Source of the DNA: Nymphalis io
Taxonomy: Eukaryota > Arthropoda > Insecta > Lepidoptera > Nymphalidae
Assembly: GCF_905147045.1 (NCBI RefSeq)
Contig: NC_065916.1
Span: 3,562,561 to 3,626,560, forward strand
Length of the DNA stretch: 64,000 nucleotides
Direction of reading: 5' to 3'
This document shows, one piece after another, positions 1-9,449 of the stretch (position 1 is the first letter of the stretch; each line of letters begins with the position of its first letter). Below the pieces are notes generated by a model. The model did no database searches, was not told the origin of the DNA, and saw only the letters and a list, made by a program, of their open reading frames with translations. The position numbers were made by a program, and so were the translations under genes.

Positions 1-2397
1 TGCGCCGTTAAGCAAGATGACTGGTTGCTCTAAACATCCTTGCGCTAAAATAACGGTCTTCTTGCAGTTTATGGACATTGAAAAGAGGTCGCACGCTCTG
101 GCAAATTTGTCCATTAGACTCTGGAGTTGAGCTTGGTCATGAGCAACGAAGGCAGCGTCGTCAGCGAAGAGGAGACTATCTACAAATAGGTCCTCCCTGT
201 AGCGTTTGGACTTGAGCATTGAGATGTTGTACAGCCTACCATCGGTTCGCGTGTGTAAGTGGACGCCTTGCTGTTCATCTCCAAAAGCAACCTTCAGAAG
301 CACTGAGAAGAATATTCCGAACAAGGTGGGGGCCAGTGCACAACCTTGACGAACACCACGGCGTACGTCGAATGGCGTGGATGCGTTGCCATTGTGCAGG
401 ACGGTGACTTCCATACCTTCGTGGAACGATTGCACTATCCTTAGGAGTTTTGGGGGGCATCCAATTCTGACAAGAACCGAGTACAACCCCTCTCTGCTCA
501 CGGAGTCAAAAGCCTTATTTAGGTCTACAAATGCAATGACTAGGGGGGTATGTTGCTCCCTACACTTTTCTTGTAGCTGTCTGAGTGAAAATATCATGTC
601 GACAGTTGACCGTTGGGACCTAAAACCACATTGTGCCTCAGGGTATACGCGGTCGGCGAGCCTTTGTAGTTTGCCTAAAATGGCCCTGGCAAAGGCTTTA
701 CCGACGATGCTAAGAAGAGATATTCCGCGGTAACAGTTGCAGTCGCCACGATCGCCTTTGCCTTTATAAAGAGTGACGATGTTAGCATCTCGCATATCCT
801 GAGGGACGTAGTTTTCTTCCCAGAACTTAGCCAGGTGGTTATGAAGGATGGGCAAGAGGCACTCAAGCTTGACGACTTCGGTGACAACATCGTCTTTTCC
901 GGGGCTCTTTCCGCATTTGAGCTTCTTGACGGCCAGATAAAGTTCCTCTACTGTGGGTGCAACGTCTAGCTCGTGCCAAGTTGCCAGATTCGGGACAAGC
1001 TCCATTGCTTCTGGCTGAATATCCACTGGGCACGAGTAGAGCCCCTTGTAGTATTCTACCCATCTTGCCATCTGACGAGTGCTGTCTGTTATAACAGAAC
1101 CGTCGGTTTCCTTGAGAGGTGCCGTCTTTTTTGGAGTAGGTCCAAGAGCTCTTTTGATGCCCGCGTACACCCCGCCAATATCCCCCGCGTTTGCGCACGC
1201 TTGGATGCTTTGGCAAAGCTCTGTCCAATACGCATTTACAAAGAAGCGCGTGCTACGCTGGAGTGAGGCTTTTGCCTTCATGAGATCTTTACGCGTCGCA
1301 TCGCAAGGGTTAAGGCGAAAATTTAAAGTGGCTTGGCGTTTCGAGTCAATCAAGGGAAGTAAGTGCTCCTCGTTTTCTTGAAACCAGTCGTAAGATTTTG
1401 CCTTTTGATAGCCAAAAATCTTGCCTGCAGTGTCAGTCAGACGAGACTTGACTTTTTCCCATTCGACTCGCGCTGATGCCGTACTATCCCAAGTTGCAAC
1501 TTCTTGGCGGACGAGTTCCCCAAATGACTCCACTACTTCCATGTCACGAGTCTTGAAAAGATTTATCTTTTTTCGACCGGGTGGCTTGGAAGAATGGACT
1601 CTTCTAGGGACAAGTCGGACTTTAGTAGCAACGAGGCTGTGATCGGTGTCACAATCGGCACTGTGAAACGCCCGCGTGTGGAGCGTTTCCCGTAGATCCC
1701 TCCTTCTTGTAAGAGCAAGGTCTAATTGGTGCCAGTGTTTAGATCGAGGGTGCATCCACGAGACTTTCCGCATCATTTTGCCTTTAAAAAAGGTGTTGGT
1801 AACACACAGCTGGTGCCTTGAGCAAAACTCCAACAGTCGTTGTCCGTTGTCGTTAAGCTTGCCTATGCCGTGTGCACCGAGGCATTCAGGCCAGGCTGAT
1901 GTGCCCTGACCGACGCGGGCATTAAAGTCACCCAAAATATGCAGTCTGTCAGTTGGATTCACCCTGCGCACTGTCTCATCGAGCTGGCCGTAGAATTGAT
2001 CCTTGGTCTCAGGTTTTGAACTAAGCGTCGGTGCGTAAGCGGAAATTAGCGTGACAAAGCCGCTTTTTGTGTTTAGACGCAAGACCATAATCCGCTCGGA
2101 AACGCCTACAGGTGTTTCTATGGCGTTGATGAGATGGTTTCGAACCGCGAAACCTACACCGTGCTCTCGTGTTTTCAAGGAACTCTTGCCCTTCCAGTAA
2201 AAAGTGTAGTTAGCTTCACGCAAAGACCCTTCGTCTGCAGTTCTGGTCTCTTGTAAGGCTACAATATCGATATTGAGCCTTTTAAGCTCCACGTCGATAC
2301 TGTAGGTTTTGCGCAGTTTTTGGGCGCAATCGGAGCTTCCGTAGGTGTTCGGGAAGCCTGTCCTCATCGTTCGGACATTCCATGTCGCAAAGCGCAT
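1..2397 (-). CDS. LINE endonuclease-reverse transcriptase ORF, open at the left window edge
   Basis: Reading the minus strand from an ATG at 2397, the frame stays open for 799 codons and leaves the window at base 1, so the protein is incomplete here. The start follows in-frame stops near 2455-2460. The N-terminus begins MRFATWNVRTM, the opening of an AP-like endonuclease. It continues with HILGDFNARVG near 1920 and a DTDHSLV motif near 1640. The reverse transcriptase follows, with RGVRQGCALAPTLF near 340 and the catalytic FADD at 157-168 (about residues 744-747). No stop or frameshift was found when I read the frame base by base, so the element could be young. I do not assign a clade; it resembles LINEs often annotated as craniofacial development protein 2-like. 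Confidence 0.9.
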   Translation of the reverse strand, partial: MRFATWNVRTMRTGFPNTYGSSDCAQKLRKTYSIDVELKRLNIDIVALQETRTADEGSLREANYTFYWKGKSSLKTREHGVGFAVRNHLINAIETPVGVSERIMVLRLNTKSGFVTLISAYAPTLSSKPETKDQFYGQLDETVRRVNPTDRLHILGDFNARVGQGTSAWPECLGAHGIGKLNDNGQRLLEFCSRHQLCVTNTFFKGKMMRKVSWMHPRSKHWHQLDLALTRRRDLRETLHTRAFHSADCDTDHSLVATKVRLVPRRVHSSKPPGRKKINLFKTRDMEVVESFGELVRQEVATWDSTASARVEWEKVKSRLTDTAGKIFGYQKAKSYDWFQENEEHLLPLIDSKRQATLNFRLNPCDATRKDLMKAKASLQRSTRFFVNAYWTELCQSIQACANAGDIGGVYAGIKRALGPTPKKTAPLKETDGSVITDSTRQMARWVEYYKGLYSCPVDIQPEAMELVPNLATWHELDVAPTVEELYLAVKKLKCGKSPGKDDVVTEVVKLECLLPILHNHLAKFWEENYVPQDMRDANIVTLYKGKGDRGDCNCYRGISLLSIVGKAFARAILGKLQRLADRVYPEAQCGFRSQRSTVDMIFSLRQLQEKCREQHTPLVIAFVDLNKAFDSVSREGLYSVLVRIGCPPKLLRIVQSFHEGMEVTVLHNGNASTPFDVRRGVRQGCALAPTLFGIFFSVLLKVAFGDEQQGVHLHTRTDGRLYNISMLKSKRYREDLFVDSLLFADDAAFVAHDQAQLQSLMDKFARACDLFSMSINCKKTVILAQGCLEQPVILLNGA

Positions 2398-2777
2398 GTA
2401 AGCAGCGTTGGTGTGGGTTTTGAGATTTTTGTTTCTTTGAGCAGGTGGTTAATGTCACAGCGTCAACGTCTAGCTGTAAGGCTTGTGTTCCGTTCACCCA
2501 GGCGGAACAAGTTAACGCTGAGGCGGATCAGTACCTTATTGATCGGGGGCTGCCCGACTTAAAGCAGGCGGTAACTGATCAATGGATCTACGATGGATCC
2601 TCCTACTGTCAAGAGTGGCCCGTGGCGTCCGCACTTACGCCTATTCGTGCTGACTTATAACCGGTGACTGCCACTCTCCGTGTTGTTTTCCACCTGCAAG
2701 ACAGGTGAGCGAAGTGTCCTCTCCGTGGATGCTGCTACGCCTGGGCCAGGCGTTTTTATGGCAACACGGGCTTGCCC
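2398..2777 (-). other. Presumed 5' untranslated part of the left-edge LINE
   Basis: This stretch lies upstream of the LINE ATG and ends where the 215-bp inverted repeat begins. It is more GC-rich than the sequence beyond 2778, like the LINE itself. No conserved gene was recognised. The 5' end of the LINE is inferred from the composition change. Confidence 0.4.
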
Positions 2778-2992
2778 AGAGAAATTCACACTGGCTTAAT
2801 ATAATAAAAAGTTAACGACGTTTTTTTAAAAAAAGAAACAATTCAGATTGTAAAAAAATATTTGAAGCAATAGCTTTTAATGTTGTTTCTTTTTACGGGT
2901 TTGTAAATAATTATAATTTGTACTCATACTTTGTTTGCAGAAGTAATTTGTGATATGATATAAAAAAGAATAAATTTCGCTTAACAGAGCAA
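2778..2992 (+). repeat. Left arm of a 215-bp inverted repeat around GTPBP2 exon 1
   Basis: The arm starts AGAGAAATTCACACTGG and ends CGCTTAACAGAGCAA. It reads as the reverse complement of 4268-4482 almost base for base, and the two arms have the same length. The arms are AT-rich and lack coding potential. They could be two copies of a short transposable element in opposite orientation or the ends of one composite unit. Confidence 0.85.
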
Positions 2993-3210
2993 AAGCAGAG
3001 AGCGAAGTACATCTATTTATATAATAATAGTTTTCGCCCGCAGCTTGACCCATGTTTGAGGGACTGAGACAGATGTATGTCCTTTGTCCTTTTCTGTTAC
3101 AATGTCAACATTTTTTCGGTCATGATAATCGGTCGAGAAGTTAAAACGTAAAAGCGTAACAAAGAAACAAACACACTTTCACATTCGTAATATTAGTAAG
3201 GATTCTTTTG

Positions 3211-3425
3211 ACCCTGTTGGTCTAGAAGCGATATATAAGGCCGCTGATCTCGAGGTCCTCAGTTCAATCCCCGGGTGGGGCTGATAGAAAGTTATTGGGT
3301 TATTCTTTTGAAAATTCTCAATAGCAGCTCGGAGTTTGGATGTTAGATGTGTGTTCATACCCGTGCCTCGGAAAGCACGTAAAGCCGTTGGTCAAGCGCT
3401 TGGACTCCCTTCGGTTGTTGTTGTA
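3211..3425 (+). mobile_element. SINE family B copy, 3' truncated
   Basis: A tRNA-like head (GTTGGTCTAGAAGCG and CAGTTCAATCCCC as A-box-like and B-box-like parts) is followed by the family body with AAAGTTATTGGGTT and GCCTCGGAAAGCACGT. Other copies of this family lie at 22832, 41361, 51066 and 57863. It breaks off near 3425, before the usual ATT-rich tail. Confidence 0.75.
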
Positions 3426-3466
3426 TTGTTGAAACGTAAGCAATGAAGTTCTGAACAAAAATATCA

Positions 3467-3790
3467 TCTATACTTAATATTATAAATGCGAAAGTAACTG
3501 TATGTCTGTTACGCTTTCACGGCTTAACCACCCCCCTATAACACGCGTGCGAAACTGCGAGTGTTAACTAGTATTCTAAAAGCAAAACAAAAATAAGCTT
3601 AATAAACATAACTAAATCTAAAAGTATAAGTAAGACATTCTAAAATAATTGTCTAACCATAAATCAATAAAATAACAAATAAAAAGCAAAAATCCACGCG
3701 AGTATTGGTTCCAAAATGTCTTATACCATTCTAATCGCGCGCGGATTATACATATTTCTTCCATTTGTTTAATATTTAAATTTCATTATT
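3467..3790 (+). mobile_element. Possible Helitron-type 5' end and unassigned AT-rich sequence
   Basis: TCTATACTTAATATTATAAATGCG followed by a run ending in TTACGCTTTCACGGC resembles the 5' end of lepidopteran Helitrons, which start with TC next to A/T. No matching 3' hairpin and CTRR end was identified, so the far boundary is arbitrary. The rest is AT-rich with no gene. Confidence 0.3.
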
Positions 3791-4052
3791 GACGGGCCGG
3801 TTGGCATGGTTGGTAGACACTTACCTTTCACGCCGAAGGTTGTTGGTTCGATTCCCACCAGGACAGATATTCGTGTGCATGAACATGTCTGTTTGTCCCT
3901 AGTCTGGGTGTAATTATCTATATAAGTATGTATTTACAAAAGAAAAGTAGTATATGTAGTATATCAGTTGTCTGATTTCCGTAGTACGAGCTCTGCTTAG
4001 TTTGGGATCAGATGGCCGTGTGTGAACAATGTCCCAGGATATTATTATTATT
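3791..4052 (+). mobile_element. SINE family A copy
   Basis: The tRNA-like head has GGTTGGTAGACAC and GGTTCGATTCCCACC as the A-box-like and B-box-like parts. The body contains CATGAACATGTCTGTTTGTCC and GGGATCAGATGGCCGTGTG, and the copy ends in an ATT repeat. It resembles the Metulj-type SINEs reported from butterflies. It lies just upstream of GTPBP2 exon 1. Confidence 0.75.
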
Positions 4053-4088
4053 CGAACAATAATGGGTAATCTAATTTTTCAGACAAAA

Positions 4089-4206
4089 ATGGACTCGTTC
4101 TTCAGCCTCTTCGATCCGTCAGATGGCAATACGAACAGACAGAATAATAAGAAAAAACATAAAAACGATCAAGAGAACGGCAGGAAGAACCCAGACGCAC
4201 CCAAGG
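4089..4206 (+). CDS. GTPBP2: GTPBP2-like copy 1, exon 1 (N-terminus)
   Basis: A TTTTTCAG acceptor at about 4082 precedes ACAAAAATG, so at least one untranslated exon lies upstream. The exon begins MDSFFSLFDPSDGN, like the start of vertebrate GTPBP2, and continues as a lysine/asparagine-rich tail. It ends at AAGG|GTATGT (4206). GTPBP2 is an EF1A/HBS1-family translational GTPase; the mammalian protein works with Pelota in rescue of stalled ribosomes. The phase is odd: one base is left over here and only one base precedes the frame of exon 2, so either the donor is 8 nt further in (AT|GTACAA... at 4211) or there is an indel. The exon lies inside a pair of 215-bp inverted repeats. Confidence 0.7.
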
Positions 4207-4267
4207 GTATGTACAAACCTTTGTATATATGTAATAAGTTTATTTATTGAAATAAAAACTAAAGTCG

Positions 4268-4482
4268 TTGCTCTGTTAAGCGAAATTTATTCTTTTTTAT
4301 ATCATATCACAAATTACTTCTGCAAACAAAGTATGAGTACAAATTATAATTATTTACTAACCCGTAAAAAGAAACAACATTAAAAGCTATTGCTTCAAAT
4401 ATTTTTTTACAATCTGAATTGTTTCTTTTTTTAAAAAAACGTCGTTAACTTTTTATTATATTAAGCCAGTGTGAATTTCTCT
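4268..4482 (-). repeat. Right arm of the 215-bp inverted repeat
   Basis: This is the reverse complement of 2778-2992. The outer boundary (TTTCTCT|AATTATAG) is sharp against the left arm. It falls in the intron between exons 1 and 2. The arms enclose 1,275 bp with two SINEs and exon 1. Confidence 0.85.
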
Positions 4483-4733
4483 AATTATAGAATGACACAT
4501 GACATAATGCAAAGTGTTGCCACAATAGATAATACTTGGACGTATTAAGTCGAAGTTAATGCACGTGCAATTTAAATTTAATGAAGAGCCCAAAGAGCTT
4601 CATTTACATATATATAACATACTGGCATATAAACGCACAGCCCAAACTACTGCGACATGAAAATTTGCATACGGGTTCCTTTTACGCAATAGGTTAGCAC
4701 TTAGGAAGGATTTTTGAAAATTTAACGCTGCAG

Positions 4734-5132
4734 AAGGAACTCGGGCAGGAAGAACAGAAGGAAGAAGAACAAAGTATCGCCAGCGAAGGACGTCCTAACA
4801 ACAGCATGGCAGAGTTCATCACAAGAAGTACCGGAACCGTTGAATAATCAATCGTCGATACCAAAGGTCTGTGACGAGAAAATCGGAAAGAACGTCAACG
4901 ATTTGAAATCGGAAGACGATTTTAAGAAGACGAAGAGGAAACCGACCAATGATGATGAGGATGCAACGAGAAGTGGGACAAAGTTTGCCGATAGAGTGTA
5001 CAATGTCATCGATAAGTTGGAGAAGGTCAGGATAAAGGACGATATGTATTTAGCTGGTGATTTCAATTCCGAGGACTTGGAGAGTGACTTCTTCTACAGC
5101 TCTGATGGTATGGAAGACTTCTGCGATGATAC
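4734..5132 (+). CDS. GTPBP2: GTPBP2-like copy 1, exon 2 (charged linker)
   Basis: The acceptor is TTTAACGCTGCAG and the donor is GATAC|GTAAGTG, giving 399 nt. The exon first encodes a basic stretch (NSGRKNRRKKNK), then an acidic low-complexity region ending MEDFCDD. Its last two bases join exon 3 in phase, which supports it as part of this gene. No domain is recognised; GTPBP1/2 proteins have a variable N-terminal extension before the GTPase. The frame is open throughout. This exon is single copy in the window. Confidence 0.7.
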
Positions 5133-5200
5133 GTAAGTGATGTTTTTTGTTAATTAAAAAAAAGTATTATAATTTATGTGTTGTAAAGTAGTAAAGTAAA

Positions 5201-5495
5201 GTAACAGCCTGTGTATGTCCCACTGCTGGGCTAAGATCTCCTCTCCCTTTTTGAAGAGAAGGTATGGAGCTTGTTCCACCACGCTGCTCCAATGCGGGTT
5301 GGTGGAATACACATGTGGCAAAATTTCAGTGAAATTAGACACATGCAGGTTTCCTCACGATGTTTTCCTTCACCGTAAAGCACGAGATGAATTATAATGA
5401 CAAATTAAGTACATGAAAATTCAGTGGTGCTTGCCCGGGCTTCAACTCACGATCATCGTTCAAGATTCATGCGTTCTTACCACTAGACCATCTCA
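5201..5495 (-). mobile_element. SINE family C copy in intron 2
   Basis: Read on the minus strand it has a tRNA-like head (GAGATGGTCTAGTGGTAAGA, with GTGAGTTGAAGCCC as the B-box-like part). The body carries CATGTGTCTAATTTCACTG and AGCCCAGCAGTGGGACAT. Six or more copies occur in the window, mostly at equivalent positions of the duplicated blocks. Confidence 0.8.
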
Positions 5496-5650
5496 TCTCT
5501 TATGTGTTGTAGTTTTGGGTAATTATACGTTTTTTCTTAAGGCTTTGCTTGCTTTCCACGGTATGGAAGAGCAAGAATCAATAACATATCTATTCGCTTC
5601 ACCCGGGATTTCAATCAAGGCTTTATATTTAAGCTCATTAACTAACATCT

Positions 5651-6124
5651 AGATTAAAAGAGTCAATTAGTTTCAGAGATGTAGAATTAGGATTACAGTG
5701 TTAATGTACCAGGAGATCATAAACAGTGAGTCGGTCTTACCGAACGATTACATTAAAAGAGTCAATTAGTTTCAGTTAGGTTTACAGTGTTAATGTACCA
5801 GGAGATCATAAACAGTGAGTCGGTCTCACCGAACGATTAGATTAAAAGAGTCAATTAGTTTCAGTTAGGATTACAGTGTTAATGTACCAGGAGATCATAA
5901 ACAGTGAGTCGGTCTCACCGAACGATTAGATTAAAAGAGTCAATTAGTTTCAGTTAGGATTACAGTGTTAATGTACCAGGAGATCATAAACAGTGAGTCG
6001 GTCTCACCGAACGATTAGATTTAAAAAATCAATTAGTTTCAGTTAGGATTAGAGTGTTAATGTACCAGGAGACCATAAACAGTGAGTCGGTCTCACCGAA
6101 CGATTAGATTAAAAGAGTTAATTT
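5651..6124 (+). repeat. 89-bp minisatellite, about five units, in intron 2
   Basis: The tandem unit is about 89 bp, with core GTTAATGTACCAGGAG, then ATAAACAGTGAGTCGG, then CACCGAACGATTAGATT and GAGTCAATTAGTTTCAG. Units differ at a few sites. The same monomer is found at 20110, 37258, 40146 and 55036. Confidence 0.9.
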
Positions 6125-6395
6125 TGACAAGACGTTTGGCACAGTTGGTAGATACTTGCCTTTTCACGCCGAAGGTTGTGGGTTCGATTCCCACCCAGGA
6201 CAGACATTTGTGTGCATGAACATGTCTGTTTGTTCTAAGTCTGGGTGTAATTTTCTGTATAAGTATGTATTTACAAAAGAAAAGTAGTATATGTAGTATA
6301 TCAGTTGTCTGGTTTCCATAGCACGAGTTTTGTACAAGCTTAATTTGGGATCAGATGGCCGTGTGTGAAAAATGTCCCAGGATATTATTATAATT
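6125..6395 (+). mobile_element. SINE family A copy inserted in the minisatellite
   Basis: The head GTTGGTAGATACTTGCC and GGTTCGATTCCCACCC is followed by the family body and an ATT tail. Minisatellite units continue on both sides, so the SINE landed in the array. The copy-4 block keeps the same arrangement at 55077-55335. Confidence 0.8.
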
Positions 6396-6650
6396 AGTTT
6401 CAAAGATTTAGAATTAGGATTACGATGTTAATGTACCAGGAGTACATAAACAGTAAGACGGTTTCACCGAACGATTAGATTAAAAGAGTCAATTAGTTTC
6501 AGTTAGGATTACAGTCTTAATGTAGCAGGAGATCATAAACAGTGAGTCGGTCTCACCGAACGATTAGATTAAAAGAGTCAATTAGTTTCAGTTAGGATTA
6601 CAGTGTTAATGTACCAGGAGATCATAAACAGTGAGTCGGTCTCACCGAAC
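6396..6650 (+). repeat. 89-bp minisatellite, second part, about three units
   Basis: This continues the intron 2 array after the SINE and ends at CACCGAACGCGGATGG, directly before the exon 3 acceptor region. The last unit is joined to the same sequence upstream of exon 3 in copies 1, 2 and 4. Confidence 0.9.
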
Positions 6651-6707
6651 GCGGATGGCATTAATCGAAATAAGATCAATGTTAAATATATTCGATTTGG
6701 CCCTCAG

Positions 6708-6840
6708 AACATCCGACGCCGACGATTCCGGCGACGAGTGCTACGGGAGTCTACCCCCGGAGCCTCGTTTCGGGAACGTCGAGTACAAACTGCAGCTGGT
6801 CTCGCCGTGCGAGCGACGCTCCCAGCACCTGGTGACGCAA
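6708..6840 (+). CDS. GTPBP2: GTPBP2-like copy 1, exon 3
   Basis: 133 nt between GATTTGGCCCTCAG and CAA|GTGAAT. It encodes TSDADDSGDECYGSLPPEP and then NVEYKLQLVSP ending HLVTQ, which matches the vertebrate GTPBP2 region with NIEYKLKL and HLVTQ. One residue differs from the other copies: RRSQHL here, RRFQHL or QRFQHL in copies 4 and 2, where phenylalanine is the conserved residue. This suggests the copy-1 exon has drifted. Phase joins exon 2 (2+1) and exon 4 (0). Confidence 0.85.
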
Positions 6841-6887
6841 GTGAATAATAAATAATATTAAATATATAACTTAGGTAGCTAACTGGG

Positions 6888-7147
6888 TAGGTATCACCCA
6901 CTCATCACATATTCTACCGCAAAACAGCAGTACTTGGTATTGTTGTGTTCCGGTTTGAAGGGTGAGTGACACAGTATAATTACAGACACAAGGGACATAA
7001 CATCTCAGTTCCTAAGGTTGGTGGCGCATTTGCGATGTAAGCGATGGTTAACATTTCTTACAATGCCTATGTCTATGGGCGTTAGTGACCACTTACCATC
7101 AGGTGGCCCATATGCTCGTCCGCTTTCCTATTCTATAAAAAAAAAAT
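6888..7147 (+). mobile_element. Lep1-like dispersed repeat, copy a (intron 3)
   Basis: Contains GTTGTGTTCCGGTTTGAAGG, AAGGTTGGTGGCGCATT, CTATGGGCGTTAGTGACCAC and CCATATGCTCGTCCG, then a poly-A-rich end. It resembles the very common lepidopteran Lep1 repeat, described as Helitron-like. The name rests on memory of its sequence. The same repeat recurs downstream of exon 5. Confidence 0.6.
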
Positions 7148-7650
7148 ACCTTTGATATCACACAACGGTTATTAATTGATATAAAACAAACAATTTATTA
7201 GGAAAACATTTTACTTGCTCGAAATATTTTATTAAATCACGAAGGTTTTAAAAATATGCTAATTTTGACTGTTAACGCTGATAAAACGCAACCACGAGCT
7301 ACAGTGTGTGCTTTCATACAGACCCTGTGGTCTTGACAGCTCAACGCCACGAGGTAATTCATTTTATAACACGGATTAAGAAAAAACAATAGCGTTTTTG
7401 TGTCGTTTAAGCAATATATATGTATATTCAATTTAAGCGTATAATACAAACAATTTTATTGAGGTTGTGCTCGTGAAATATATCGATGCGATGCTCGTAG
7501 TTCCACTCGGGGCCGTTTCGAGTGACGTACAACGTTAAGCGGCATGTCAAAAGCATAATAATGCCCCGGATACACACGTGTGGAGCTGTTAGTTAGCGAA
7601 TCGTTTAATTAAAATGAATTTTGATAGGCGGTTGACATTCAGCGAGATAT

Positions 7651-7965
7651 TTTTTTTTTATAGAATAGGAAGGCGGACGAGCATATGGGCCACCCGATGG
7701 GAAGTGGTCATCGACGTCCATAGACATTGGCATTGTAAGAAATATTAATCATCGCTCACATCATCAATGCGCCACCAACCTCGGGAACTAAGATGCTATG
7801 TCCCCCGTAACTGTATTTACGCTGGCTCACTCACCCTTCAAACCGGAACACAACAATACCGAGTACCGCTGGTCTGCGGTAGAATATATGACGAGGGAGT
7901 GGGACCTACCCGGACGGGCTCGCACAAAGCTCTCCCACCAGTGAAAATATATCGTATTGTCACCC
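7651..7965 (-). mobile_element. Lep1-like repeat, copy b, inverted
   Basis: Same family as at 6888 in the opposite orientation, beginning ATAGAATAGGAAGGCGGACG on the + strand. It lies immediately before exon 4. The corresponding repeat is found next to exon 4 of copy 3 at 54264-54552. Confidence 0.6.
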
Positions 7966-7998
7966 CGACACCTCAACACGTGCCCCCCCCCCCCGCAG

Positions 7999-8165
7999 CT
8001 GAAGTGGCGGCTGTGCTCGAGCGGCGGCGCGGTGGTGTACGTGGTGGGCGGGCGTCGCTGCGCGCGCTGCGGGAAATGGCGCGCGCGCTCGGCGCCGCGC
8101 TCGTGGGCGCGCGGGCCCGCAGCGTGGCGCCCGCGCGCGCCGTCGCCGAGGTGTACATCCGCAAG
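7999..8165 (+). pseudogene. GTPBP2: GTPBP2-like copy 1, exon 4 with a 46-nt frameshifting deletion
   Basis: The acceptor follows a poly-C run (CCCCGCAG) and the donor is CGCAAG|GTGGGC. The exon opens LKWRL, as GTPBP2 has MKWRL after VTQ, then reads VVYVVG and shifts frame. The copy-3 exon (53991-54203, minus) is 213 nt and open. Against it, copy 1 lacks 46 nt after GTGGTGGGC. The downstream coding sequence (SLRALREMARALGAALV, then VYIRK) is still present in the new frame. Either this copy is dead, or the GC-rich, poly-C-flanked exon is misassembled. Confidence 0.85.
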
Positions 8166-9124
8166 GTGGGCACGCCTGGAACTGGTACACCGAGGGGCCG
8201 CGAGGCCGCGATCGAGACGGAGATGGTTTGTCGATGTGTGCTTATAACGTTGCCATAGTACCCGCGTTCCCTGTTTTGGGAGATTTTCGGGACTTAATTA
8301 AAACTAAATACGGTTATTAAATTTTACTTTTTAATTTTTATTATACATTTTTTTTAATTATAATATTTTTTGTTTTCCTCCTACACCCGAAAACCGTTGC
8401 ATTGTTTGTTTTTGTTTCCGTTATCAATAGTACTTCGGCATCTTTATATGGTACTGGATTAGCGTTCTCCTCATAAAGAATGGTTGCCACATATATTTCT
8501 ATGTTACCCTCTTGACTCGGAATCTAATAATATTATAAATTCATGAAGAATGTTAAATAATGTTGTCGTTGGAAAACTATAAATAGGATAACGAATAAAT
8601 TAAAATAACATATATACATATAACGAAGCACTTTAGTTTATTAATGGACTCCGTATTTATTTGTTTCATCGTCGACGAGTCGATATTTTTTATCGAATAT
8701 CGGGACTTTTTTGAGCCGATGCTGGCAGCACTCACATGATAAATAATTATAGGTTATGAATAATAAAAACTGGAAAATCATATTATCTTTAGGATTTTAA
8801 TGCGATATAAGGTTCCCTCATGCTATGGCATAAATAAACATCACTGAGAAACTATATTATCTGTCGCTTTATAATGAAATAATACGACACTGCACCACTG
8901 TATAACCATCGATATGATGTAAGGATTGTTTCTCGGCCTTTACACTGGATTAGAATCGTTTTCTAACATAAATATAAGCGAAAATTGAACATAAAACACA
9001 ATGAACGCACCAACTGTCAAGTTTCAACAAACACCAAAACTGGTTACACGATAAGGGTCAAAAGATTTGATAATTCTATCTCTGTCTAAACCTGTCTACG
9101 CTACAGTACGTACTCGGTTCGCAG
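8166..9124 (+). other. Intron 4 of copy 1, no gene seen
   Basis: AT-rich sequence between exons 4 and 5. The same intron is present in inverted copy 3 (about 52960-53990) with scattered differences. No SINE or ORF with recognisable content was found. Confidence 0.6.
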
Positions 9125-9218
9125 CTGGCGGACACGCAGCAGAGCGTCGAGCTGCGGGTCGCGGTGATGGGGGCGAACGAGGCGGGCAAGTCGACGCTCA
9201 TAGGCGTTCTCACTCAAG
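9125..9218 (+). CDS. GTPBP2: GTPBP2-like copy 1, exon 5 (P-loop, G1)
   Basis: 94 nt between CGGTTCGCAG and CTCAAG|GTACG. It encodes VELRVAVMGANEAGKSTLIG. GANEAGKS fits the GxxxxGKS nucleotide-binding loop; the family usually has GNVDSGKS or GNVDAGKS, so NE at the variable positions is a small departure. The exon ends in TQ plus one base and joins exon 6 in phase. An identical peptide is encoded in copy 3 at 52866-52959. Copies 2 and 4 lack it. Confidence 0.85.
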
Positions 9219-9285
9219 GTACGTTCGTTATTATCTTGTTGAAGTCGTGAGTTCTAGTAACTAAATTAAATATTGAGTATTTAAT

Positions 9286-9449
9286 TACAGGCACAAGGGA
9301 CATAACATCTTAGTTCCCAAGGTTGGTGGCGCATTGGCGATGTAAGCGATGGTTAACATTTCTTGCAATGCCAATGTCTATGGGCGTTGATGACCACTTA
9401 CCATCAGGTGGCCCATATGCTCGTCCGCCTTCCTATTCTATAAAAAAAA
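9286..9449 (+). mobile_element. Lep1-like repeat, copy c (intron 5)
   Basis: Partial repeat in the same orientation as copy a at 6888, followed by ATTTATAAGGCTTCGTATCCAG. In copies 2 and 4 that flank follows directly after the repeat downstream of exon 3. This repeat is therefore one breakpoint of the exon 4-5 deletion. Confidence 0.65.

Noticed and set aside
2778..4482. LTR pair
   Set aside because: The 215-bp arms are inverted, not direct, and enclose host exon and SINEs rather than gag/pol.
6603..6855. Repeated ORF beginning in the minisatellite and overlapping exon 3
   Set aside because: Its start lies in the minisatellite and most of it is the wrong frame of exon 3. The correct frame is set by the splice phase and GTPBP2 similarity.
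7767..8258. Long GC-rich reading frames around 7950-8250 and 53836-54373 as separate genes
   Set aside because: They are other frames of GTPBP2 exon 4 and its flanks; Arg/Ala/Pro-rich content results from GC bias.
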